A stretch of DNA of 64,000 nucleotides from Ornithodoros turicata (lineage: Eukaryota > Arthropoda > Arachnida > Ixodida > Argasidae). Under the pieces are notes generated by a model. The model was not told the DNA's origin. It saw only the letters and a list, made by a program, of their open reading frames with translations, and searched no databases. The stretch spans positions 78,119,807-78,183,806 of the forward strand of contig NC_088204.1 of the NCBI RefSeq assembly GCF_037126465.1, given 5' to 3'. How positions within the stretch are numbered: the stretch's first letter is position 1; each line of letters opens with the position of its first letter. Made by a program: the position numbers and the translations under genes. Below are positions 34,301-46,300 of the stretch, one piece after another.

Positions 34301-37300
34301 TGGCACCAACAGTACTGTCATTTTGAGTATGACAGTACTGACCGTATTCGATACTAATATAATGCAAAAAAACAGAAATGCACCTGCCAGGAGAGGAGGA
34401 AACAGAATCACTTAATTCTTGCTGAGGTTCACACACAGATCGATTGCACCAGGACTTCATCACGGATGGACTTTCGGATAACTTGGCTGTTTCACACCGC
34501 TCTGAAAGCAAGCCACAACACACATCTGTTATCTTATCCCAATAAGAGACTGGACAACATACCTAGATTCACGCAAATATATGCGAGCGGGTTGTGAGAA
34601 GTGAAGGTCTTAGTTTCCACGGTAACGTACACCATGCCGAAGAAACTACTGTACTCTATGACTGTATAACTGCAATTTTCCTATAAAACTGTTTTTCGAG
34701 TGCCCCCCCCCCCCCCCCCCCCCCCCAAAAGCGAATTTATGTTCCCGCAAACATGTCCGTCTACGTGCAACCTAAAACGTTGCATGTTAAGTAACTAAAG
34801 ATGAGCACTGCTTTCAATCTATAGTTTGCTAATAGCTTTAGTATGTTGCTGGAAACCTTTTCCACAAAACAGAAGTAACACAATACTGCTGACAATAACA
34901 GATGCTGTTAGTACAGCGGTACAGCTTCACTACTCAGCTTTGCTAGACTTAAAATCGACATATGGGGTGATATGAACGTGAAAATGTGCCTCCAACCTTT
35001 TCCATATAAATGTGAAAGTACGTACCCTCAATCTACCACGGTTCCCACTAAATTTTAGAACAAAAATTTGAGGGATTTTCAAGTACTTTGTAAGGTTCAG
35101 ACGTCATTTTGTCTGGGGTGTGAAACACAGTTTATAACCAGGGCTTCAATATTTTGCAGAAATACATGCATAAGCTACAGGTATCACATGAGAGAATAGA
35201 TGGGGAATGCACAATATCAGTTCACAGGTGCGGCTGACAACTACAGAATTTTAAAGATCATAGTACAGAAAAAAAAATATGTATTAATAGAATAGAGGGT
35301 GCCATTCATTTCTCGCTGCTGATTCCCATTGCAATAAAGAGTGTTAACGCCTGTGGTTTCGAAGCTGCAGTCCCGACTCCGGAAATGCATAATTTGCACG
35401 AGCAGCTCCACGAGAACAAGAAAAATATATGCAAAAACAAGGTTTTTCAAGGACTGTAAAAACATATATAGTCAAAACGATACAGCGCAACAACGAGGAC
35501 AAGAAGGATCAGCGCCTGTGCTTGTCTGATCCTTCTTGTCCTCGTTGTTGCGCTGTAAAAGCCTCTGTTCTCTATAGTTCCCACTGCGCCTTGAAACCTT
35601 TGAATACCCGGGAATTTGAAAATGCAGTTTTCAAGTCAAAACGATACAGTGCAACAACGAGGACAAGAAGGATCAGCGCCTGTGCTTGTCTGATCCTTCT
35701 TGTCCTCGTTGTGGCGCTGTAAAAGCCTCTGTTCTCTATAGTTCCCACTGGCCCTTGAAACCTTTGAATGCCCGGGAATTTGAAAATGCTGTTTTCAAGT
35801 CAAAATGATACAGTGCAACAACGAGGACAAGAAGGATCAGCGCCTGTGCTTGTCTGATCCTTCTTGTCCTCGTCGTTGCGCTGTATCGTTTTGACTTGAA
35901 AATGACATTTTCAAATTCCCGGGCATTCAAAGGTTTCAAGGGCCAGTGGGAACTATAGAGAACAACAGAGGCTTTTACAGTGTCCTACCTTTTTCGTCCG
36001 ACAGGTTCCCGTCGGTGGGCACGTCTGACTGGGATAGAGATTCCATACTTTGGCGGTCGTCTGTCTGGGCAGGAACCTGTAATTCGACTGTTGGCGTCTG
36101 GACGGCGGGATCTGCGGGGCCACAGATGGGGGACGACAAACAGGTCGCGGGAGCGCTGAAGCAGTTGTAGGGAATGTCTAAAGACCTGCAGAGAAAATGC
36201 GACACAGCCCTTTTTGTGGCAGACGACACGGGGTGCGGCGTTCAATCATGATTACCATCCACCCACCGATCGTCGGAGTTTGCGTCCAAATCGTCCTCGT
36301 CGAAGGACACCACGTTGGAGCGCGGCTTTCGCTTCTTCTTCTTTCGCTTTACATCACCTGCGGCGCAACGTAATTTTTTTTTAAAAAACGACGATAAAAC
36401 CCGAGACAAGGAACAGCAGGTTCCCACATGCAGGTAATTTTTCTTGCTGCTGAAACTGGTCTCAGTGCGAACGGCACCAACAACGTTAGTCTTGCGCACT
36501 TTTATGGTAAATTCGGGCGGCCATTTTGTGGCAACATGGCCGACACCACCTAGATCCAGAAAGGCTGCGCGCTCGCCGACGTGACGTAACAATTAAGAGT
36601 CAGCCAATCGGGATTGTGTTTTCAACGGCCGCAGCCAATCACGAACGTGCTTTCGGCGGTCGTGGCCACGGAGAAGAACCACCGTCGTCTGCAAGCTGTG
36701 ACTTAACGTCCCCGCGTACTAAACGGGAAAACTCGGAAATAAAGCGCAAAACGGTCTCAATCTTTCTCAAAACTGATTTTCTGGAAAGCGCCACGCACTT
36801 TTTGTCTAAATATTTAGGTCTGCAGGTTCCGGGTGAGCTGCAATCATTTGCGGGTTCTCGAGTTCGCAGGACAGCGAATCGCAGTAGCAGACGAATTCTG
36901 ACTCTTAACTGAAAGAGGGAGAGGAGGAAATGCGAGGGCCTTCTCTATCTAGGTGGTGTTGACACTGCATAGCGCTCGGAAAATCGCTAGGTCGGTGCCC
37001 GCGCTGGATCACGTGACCGTTGCCACCCGAACACGAGCGCCCAGAATCTAGCGCTGTTAGTCGCTTGAATCACACTAGGGGCATCGCAGTCGCTAGTCTT
37101 CGTTCGAGATTCGTCGTCTGCTAACCTACACGAATTTCGACGTGCGGGCTCTCGTCACCGCACCCTCACCCTGCACCCTCACAGTGCAGATGTGATGCCG
37201 ATGGATATAGTAGTTGAGCAACTCGCTGCCCTGTTGTATCGAGGCCGCACGAAAAAAAGTGCTAGCCGGCAAATCCCTGGCACCTATAAATAAGGAGTGA

Positions 37301-40300
37301 CTTTTTCGGGTTAAATGCCTTTCTCCGATTCGGGGGGTAAAAATCGGGCACTATTCTTAAATCTGTAATTCGGGGAGAAATCGGCCGATAATTGTGCGTT
37401 TGGGTGTTATCGGGTGTTTTTGTTTCTCCTCCTCTCTATTAAGTCCTTTCCTAATCTCTCTCTCTCTCTTTCTTTCTTTTTTTTAGGGATCGTGATCTAC
37501 CAGCGGTAATCACCAAAGGCATAGACAGTGTTGACACACACGGGTGGATTGTTGGGAACGTAAGTGACCCATTCTTACGTGTGTTACACGTGGCAATCTC
37601 TGTTGGTCTTCAGCGGAAACGTCACTTGAGGATTTCATAGTAACTGGAATTAGGGGTGAAATCGGGTTTAACCCGAATTGGTATTGGGTCAGTTCGGGGG
37701 GGGGGGGGAATAACCGGGCGGAATCGGGTTTAACCCGAAAAAGTCACTCCCTACCTATAAAGCGCCACGCGAACGTGCGAGATTGCTTCGCTTTGACCAA
37801 GCCAACACGACCGCTCGGGGATCTGTAAAAATAAAGAGTTGCCACGAATTGACCACCCGAGTTCGCCATCAGATTCGTGCGTCGACAATTTGTTTTCCGC
37901 CAGTGGTATTCGGGGGGGAAGTTCCAACAAAGTGATGACAAAATGCTCTCACCCATGGCTCTGCGGACTACAGGCTGCGGGTCGGAGAGTGTGGCATGGG
38001 TTGCGCTTTCTGCGGTAGGAGGATTCAGTGCAGGATTGTCGATGTTAATGGCAAACAGTATTGAACCGAGCCCTGTAACACACACATAGTCTATGTGGAT
38101 AATAGACACATGGTAGACTTTTTACCATTCTCCCTACCCATCATGCAACTGTGCCCCCCTCAGAAGACGTTTACTATCGCAATTAGAGCATGAAGTTTTA
38201 TGGTTTAACCCGATTCTTTCCCGAATTTGCGCCCCGAATTGAAGGTCGCCTCTTTAGGATGAAACCCGATCTTTACCCGGCAAATTGCCCTCACTGAGAC
38301 GTCTGTAGATGCAGTTACATCACCGTTTGTACCAAACCAGTGTAGTTAGTTTCAGTAACCGCGTCCAATTTCACCCCTAATTTGGCGCACTGGAAGTTTT
38401 TTTTTCACCCAAATTTGCATGAATTTAGAGCATGTGGTTATTTACCCAATTCCCCCCCTCCCCCAAATTTAGAATTTAGAAAAAAATATTTCCCGAAAAC
38501 TTCAGGCTCTAATCATATTGCCTCCCACGACACGAAGCACGATGCCCTCGCGTAAATTGACGCTGCTCCACGTTGCCTCCTACCTTCACGTTTTTGTCCA
38601 AAAAGTGAAGAGCAGTTTCGACCTGAAAATCTACTCTTACACCTGGTATCAACCAGTTTTACCCTCTTCAAAACTGCTGGCTTGAACCTCGATTTCCACA
38701 GTCATACTTAAAAACAAAAACAAAGAAAACACCAATCCGACAACACAACAGTAAAAGGATATTGCGTAAAATGCCACAAATGTCAAAGATTGAGGTTAGG
38801 AGACAAAGACAGTTAGAGAGTTAGACAGCTGCAGGTACCACTGCACTAGCTAAGTCCTCATCCTAAGGCGCAGCAAGCTGAGCATTCCACTTAGAATAGT
38901 ACCCAAGTATTAGCCACAAGGGTACTCACCTGCTGACATGGTGGGCAGCATACTACTTCGTTCTTGATCCATGAGGAAAGACCAGTCTTCGTAAAACTGA
39001 CTGAGGCGACACAATAAGCAATATTGACAAGCGCTCTTATAACAAGCGGTGTGAAGTTGGAGTCAAAAAACAATTTGAGCAGAATGAAATATGTGCATAT
39101 GTGCTACGTGTTTCTCAGCAAGTTTCTCATGTAATTATGTGCGATTGCAACCACCATATCTGCTCGCATAGGAGCAATGAAATGACATTTTGCATTGCTC
39201 AAAATACTGCTTCATTCATAAAGCAGTCCATCAGGATTGAACTGAGAATCTCCAGTAGCAAGTACAAATATTTTGAACCAAACCAATTATATTTGCCGGT
39301 TAGAGGTACACTGCATTATTTTGGATGCATATTACGAGACACGATTGATTTGTTATGCACGAGTACAGAAGGCCTAATTTTAGAAACCCGCATTGAATTG
39401 AAATATTTAAATATCAATAAGGTGCGACTCATTTTTATTTATATGCAGGAACACTGTTGCACCAAAAATGCGCAACTTTTTCCCTTGCCTCAAATCTGAG
39501 GTATACATGAAAAAGAAAAAAAAAAAAAGAGAAAAAGACAAGTCTTTCTGAGTGACATGAACGTAAAATGTGAGCAGATCCATTATACTACTGTCAGTGT
39601 GCGATTTCTTGTGCCAACATAGCCCTTTCTGCTGCCGCAGCGGAACGCGCGGAAGCGAGCGGAACGCGCTCGCGTGGCTCAATGGCACTCTACACAATGG
39701 GGTACAAACAGCAAGTGATTGACAACGTAACAATGATATCTTCTTTGGGAAGTGTGACCTGGCTTTTGCATCTACACTTCTTTCTTATCTTACCTATTTC
39801 TTATCTTATCTCTCGGGTAATATCAGAGGGAACTAGACATTTCTGTGCCGGAGATTTAAGTGCGGACATTTCGGTGCACGGACGCGGCGGTGCACAGACA
39901 TTTCAGACATCAATGCAATCGTGTCCAATATAGTCATCTAATACGATAATCAAGAGCTACAATTTCGACAGGACAACGGCCGACAGAAAAGCATCGAGAG
40001 TTGAAGCGTTGGTTACATCATGGGACAGTGCATTCCAATCAGACACCGTTCTTGGGGAAAAAAGAAAATCTGAACGCATTAATCCGATATAGAAGGGAAT
40101 AACAAACGTATTGGAATGCCGAGATAGCACTGCTGTGTTTATGTTGCGCATAATGTATTTAGTGACATCAATACGAAACATGTCGTGAAACCCATAGCAC
40201 ATTTGATACGAGTGATGCTCCATGTTCCATACTTGTACTATAAAGCAACCAAAATGCTCACCAGTGACCGTAAGGTAAAGTAACTGCGAAGGTAAAGTTT

Positions 40301-43300
40301 GCAATTCCAGCATAGTTTTAGAAGTGCCAAATCTTGCTTTGACATTTTTGCATGGCCTTAAAATTAGCAAATTTTTCAATCCATAAAAAACCCCAAGACT
40401 GGGGAAGAAAAAACGGCAACACAAGACGAGCCACGACATTTTCAAAAATTAAGGTCTCGCGAACGACGAGAGGGCTTTACAGTAAATGATTTCACAATTT
40501 TTTGTGGGGGCTAGAAAGCCTGGTACTGCATAAAAATACGCCGTAGAGATTGAACGCAACGGCGTTAAGACGGCATTAAGACGGAATGGGAAGAGACACA
40601 GGACAGTGCCTCCAAACAAAACAACAAAAAAAGAAAAAGAAAAAATTTTGAACTCTAAATACTATAGGCCTACATCATGTGCTCAAGTGTAACACAACCG
40701 CTTTTGTTGTCGTCAATCGTGTGATCCGTCTGGCATCCGAGCAACTGTCTGGACATCCGAAGGATGCCACATGCTAACTCGGAGTTGGTCAGAATATTCA
40801 CATAATTATCTAACTACACAAGTAACTGCCCAGATTACACTTTGCTTTTAACTAACACAATAAAAATGTGCAACGTATGAGTTACGCTCTCAATGCGTAC
40901 AAAGTGTTGCAGTTGCAAAGGTTAGGTTCAAGTATATATCACGTGCATGCATAAAGTAAGGTCACCTGATGTGCACAGGGTCAGCCACCAGCATGTGCAT
41001 GTAACGCTCGAGCGAGTGTTCGTTGAGCGCCGAGCGCAGCCAGGCTCTTCCTCGACCCTGATCGCTCACCACGTGTTTTAGCACCAGGTAGCGCTCCAGT
41101 TCGTGCCGAGTCAGGTGGGTTCTCACAAAGTGCCAGAACACTGCGCAAGCAACCATAGGTGCTTTGGATACTAAGTATGTAGCAGAACATTATGAAGAGA
41201 TATTTCCATGAAATAACTGCACCTGGCTGAGAGATTAAAAGATGATCCGTCGCTTAATTCAACCCCTAATGAAATCGCTGATGTGACTGCTCACCCTAAT
41301 GTATGCATGTCTAGAAAACATTATATACTAGTTTTTTTTTTCTTTTGCTTCTTTCAAGCGTGCGCTGTCTGTCTTACATGTGTGTGCTAAATCAGCTGTG
41401 TTGAGTTCACCGATATTATGTAGTAGCCAGCTGCACTTTAATAACGTGTCAAAAATTATATGCAATGGACAATGCGGAATTCTCTCGTACGAGACCTTCC
41501 AGAAGTGACTGAGAGCATCTCGTTTCCATGCAACACATATTTGAAATAAAGCTACAATATTCAAACATATATATACGCTACATATATATACATACATATA
41601 TAAAACATATATATGCTACTACGCTACATATATATACATACATATATAAAACATATATACGCTACTACGCTACAATATTCAAACATATATTTGAATACAC
41701 AGGAGATGTTACGGAGCAGTTTGAGAGATTGCCCAGCCCATGAGATGCCAATAATGGCAGGCCAAAATGTCGTACTACTAAAAGACCATCAAATTTCAAT
41801 CGTGTGGATGAAAATCCACATTGACATCCATGTTGACTGTACCGATATCATTGAATCGCGCACAAGACGGCGTTATCAGATTGATAAGGTTCATTGTTCC
41901 TGCTCTATCAGACTGCTTTCACATCTCCGGTATGAGAAGAAAAAAAATGTTTAACGACACTCGATGATGAAACTTTCCCATGTTGTTTCACGGGACACAC
42001 CGTACCTGCTTCGGATTCTCCTCCACTCCACAAGTTGAGGCCCTTAACCAGTTCGGACACCGGCCTGTGGAGAAACACAATAATCACGCAAAGTGCATTT
42101 CCGAGGGGTCCACAACTCCGACTTACTTGACCGCTGAGATACCTTTCCCCTTTTTCATTCCATGTTGGAGAACAGCTTCAAATTGCGTACACAGGTTCAC
42201 AACCCTGGGATGAGAAATGCACACTTTTGGAAAGATGCCAACAACATTTTTTCATAGAACTTTTTGTGTTTTGTGTTCACAGTCAATGGAAAGCTCTTTT
42301 TCTGGTTTTTGACGAGGCAGCTATGTATAATTAGTCACGTATGAAAATTCAAAAACACAATCACATAGAAAAAAAATGACAATATGAGTTTACAGGATTC
42401 TAAGAACTCTTTGACGTATATCATAACAAAGTGAGAAACTGAGCTGTTTGATGATTCGTAGGAAACGCACAGGAAAGCCGACTTTTGCCGGTTTATGCCC
42501 GTCTTTCGTCCTCCAAGGAAGCATCACCTCGACCCAGTTGTGGCAAGCATGTACTGTACCCTCGACAAGCGTGTATGTGCAAAGAAAATCCATTTCTTTG
42601 CACATACATGTTTGTGATGCCTAGCACGCAAAAATTTGAAAGTACTGGTTTCCATGCAATCACGTGGCACTGCACACATGTGCACTTCACATTTGGGACG
42701 TCGCTCTACTTCAGAGTCTTGGTGATGTTTCCTTGGAGGACGAAAGAGAGGCATAAGTCGGCAAAAGTCGGCTTTCCTGTGCGTTTCCTACGGATCACCA
42801 AACAGCTCAAGTGCCGACTTACGCCAGTCTTTCATCCCCCAAGGAAACATCGCCAAGACTCTGAAGTAGAGCAACGTCCCAAATGTGAAGTGCACATGTG
42901 TGCAGTGCCACGTGACTGGTTGGAAACCAGTACTTTCAAATTTTTGCGTGCTAGGCATCACAAACATGTATGTGCAAAGAAAGGGATTTTCTTTGCACAT
43001 ACACGCTTGTCGAGGGTCATACGTGCCTGTCACAACTGGGTCGAGGTGATGTTTCCTTGGAGGATGAATGACGGGCATAAATCGGCAAAAGTCGGCTTTC
43101 CTACGGATCACCAAACAGCTCGATTTCTCACTTTGTTCTTATATATGTCAAAGAGTTCTTAGAATCCTGTAACTCATATTGCCATTTTTTTCTATGTGAT
43201 TGTGTTTTTGAATTTTCATACGCCAAGAAAACGAATAGTACCGTAACGTCAGGAAAAGAAGAGACACTCACCGACCGTCACCCTCTGTTGCCAGTTCCTG

Positions 43301-46300
43301 ACGACCTCCAAAGCGAATCTGACACTAAAGTCCACAGTGTTAGAGATTTCTCTTCTGGGGAGGGGGGGCCTCCACGACAATCAGTCGGGACAATCCCTAC
43401 CTGTTTTACGGCGTCCAATAATCTTGAGAGCAAAATCTGTCGGTCAGATAAATTGCTATCTTCGCCTGCAATGCAACAGGATTACATGTCAGACACGGAG
43501 CAAAGACCTTCGCTAGAAAAAGGCACTTCATCACTGGGTCACAAAGAGTCACTTCATTACAGTCCCATTGGGACTACATGGACCCCATTGGGGGGAGGTG
43601 CCCTAGTTCCATGTATTCTCATGTAAAATGTATTCATATCAGAAAATACTATTTGGGGCAGGGCAGTGTTGTGAGATACTTGAGGGAGTATGTGGGAGGT
43701 TACTGGTAAAATCCCTGGCATACACATCCCTGCCCCTGTCAAATGGAGACAAGTTTCTTCCATTGATTGTGGTACATATTAAACTCCTTTCTGAAAATTG
43801 TAATTTAGAAGTAGAGACCTAACTCAGTGTAATAGTGCTTCATACTAACAAAGCTAGAGTTATTAGAATCAGTGGTTTATCCAGAATCCCAAGTATGGAG
43901 GGGTGTAGGAAAAAATTGAGGAGTTTGGGGGGAGTCATAATTATAGTTATATCACTGCAGTTTAACATATCATTACCGACATGTGTATAAAGCTGAAATC
44001 GCAAGGGCTCTCCCTGGGGGGGTACACAGGTGAAAAAGTTAGGGGGTGTCACTCACTGAACATTTTTTTTTTGGGGGGGGGGTAGGGGGGGGTGAAGGGG
44101 GTTCTGGATAAATCACTGCTAATTTATAATGCTAGTTATCGAATGCTAGAGTTGGTCCCAGTCAACGTTGTTGGACGTTATTGATTCATGCAACTGAGAC
44201 ACCTGCATTTTTTTTTAAATTACTACTACTACTAATAATAATAATTTAAAACTATTCTGCACTTTCCTTGTTACCATTCTACCTCATGGCAGTCCTATTC
44301 CAGTTGGCCGTAAGCATTTTGCCTTTGCACAACGCCATAAAGGGCAAGTATAAGATCTAGGATGTTCCTCACAAGTAATGCGCTGCATTTTTGTAATGAA
44401 GCAGAAATTAATGAAAAAAGCAGTTTAGGAGTTAGACTGCATACTGGGGGGCATCATACAGACTCCTGTGTTGTTCAAGTTTGTCCCCAAATAACAGTGA
44501 AAACTAAAAAAAAATGGCTGACATCTTAACATTTTTAATATCTACACCTCGTGTTCACGTGAGTATGGTAAGTTCCGTAGCAGCGCGCAAGCCTTCCTTC
44601 TTCGTTTTAGCTGTTTTTTCATTAATATTTATTGTGCTGCATTTTTAGAATCTTGACACATAACGTGTCATTTGCTCTTTCATCTTTCATAAATAAATAT
44701 GCATTGTAATTTTAAAGCAAAAACAAGAAGAAAAAGGATAAAGAGAGAGAGAAAGCAGAATGGGCAGTTGACAGCAAAAAAAGGGTGGTAATTTTTAAAC
44801 TTTCTCAATTTGCAGGAACAGGTTTGGAACCTCTGGGCGCTTCATACATCACTCAATGAAATTTTTTTCACATTTGATCTTTTCCATTGCTCTCATTACA
44901 GTGCAGAAGGAATGTGGGACATTGTCCTGATGGAAATCCACTACAATGGGTCAAAGACTGACAGCCCCAGCCCTTTAGCCGCTTTAGCTGTCATGTAGTC
45001 ATCTTATCTTATCTTATCAACCAGCTCTGATCAGAAAGCAAGGAAAACAGAACTGAGTCAGCCCCTTCCCTGGGCTGGCTGAAAGTTATCACACACATAT
45101 TTCACCACGGTTTTCCATAGTTTCCATTGTTTTATAAATGGATAATATGTATTAATAAGACCATGTCATTTTCCCTATTGCACAATCAGCTTGTCAACAT
45201 TTCAAAACTGTGTTTTACGCGGATCTGATGTTTTGTTTCATGGTTCACTTTTTTAGCAGGCGGACCCAGATGCGGGAGAGGAGGAATATAGTTTGCAAAG
45301 AAAATCCAAGTAAAACGGAGGAATGCAAAAACAGTTACGTGGTATGTTGTACAGAGACTTTAAAACTGCAATATCTGTTGTTCATATTTGAAGTTGAGGT
45401 AATCCAAAGCTACAGCAAGTGCCAAACTGCAGTTTCATCGAAACAGAGCTTATTTATTTGTTTTATTTATGTATTTCGATGCCTACATCACCGAGAGGGC
45501 TCTAGAGCAGGGGTTGCCTACAATACAATCAATCACATAATGTATTTAACTCTGTCTTTACCATTTAAAAACAAAGGGAAACACTTGAAAAACTGTTCTA
45601 TGGATGACATGAAGGCTATATAATTACACGGGCTACATAATTGAATAATTACATTTTGTCCGAACTGTACGCGAACAAAAATGAAGGCTAATTAGTCTAA
45701 TTTTTCTAGTGTGATCTCTCCTTTCGGATGTGAAATATGGTGCTTTCAAATGCCCTACAACAGTTTTCGAACCTGTGAAATCAATCCGTCAATCACTGTC
45801 AGTTCAGCTGTTTTCGTTTCAGAAGCGTAATCATACAAAAAAAAGTAATAAGAAGTTGCTCATAATAAAAACAGCTGCCCTATTTTATACGCGCTCAGAC
45901 TTTTCGACAAAATGCAACACATGGGTTTCCAGACACAGTCTGTTTTGCAGCTCCAACGCCGGAGACAACGGTCTCAAATGGACGCACGGATCAGATACCC
46001 ATTCAGCGGATCAGTTGAAGGAAACGTAACAGCTGACGATCGACTCCCCCATCTGTGACACCATTCTCAACTCTATGCCAGTCTCTGCCCTCTGCAAATT
46101 TACTGCACGGTAAACTGGCAAAGAGGCAAAGACGAACATCTATACTTGAAACCCTGAGAGTGGGGAAAATTACACCACCACGGATCAACGACCACAGTGA
46201 GACGCAATGTGCGATGCCCGTAAACGCTTTTGAGTCGCATCTTTCGTCTAAATGGTGTGCGTAAAGTAATATCACGTCCATTCATTTGTTTGGCATCCCT

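Larger units (their letters stand above)
36507..37875. mobile_element. Nested relative of the 17688-18130 element
   Basis: The outer ends AATTCGGGCGGCCATTTTGT-GGCAAC and GTTGCCACGAATTGACCA match the 17688-18130 termini. The interior words TAGCGCTCGG, CCGTTGCCACCCGAACA and TCGTCTGCTAACC are shared. Two insertions interrupt it: an inverted-repeat unit at about 36540-36965 and a family B hAT-like MITE at 37291-37753. Located in an SNX29 intron. Confidence 0.6.

Noticed and set aside
36526..36912. 128-codon plus-strand frame
   Set aside because: Covers an inverted-repeat unit inside the nested transposon; composition-driven.
39101..39499. 132-codon plus-strand frame
   Set aside because: Antisense intronic sequence in SNX29 with no recognisable domain or splice signals.
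42485..43162. 225-codon plus-strand open frame
   Set aside because: It runs through the giant foldback; the same peptide pieces reappear on the minus strand because of the inverted arms. No start context or splice evidence.
45210..45623. 137-codon plus-strand frame in SNX29 intron 1
   Set aside because: Low-complexity, no motif, and overlaps sequence resembling a retrotransposon 3' tail (about 45450-45540).
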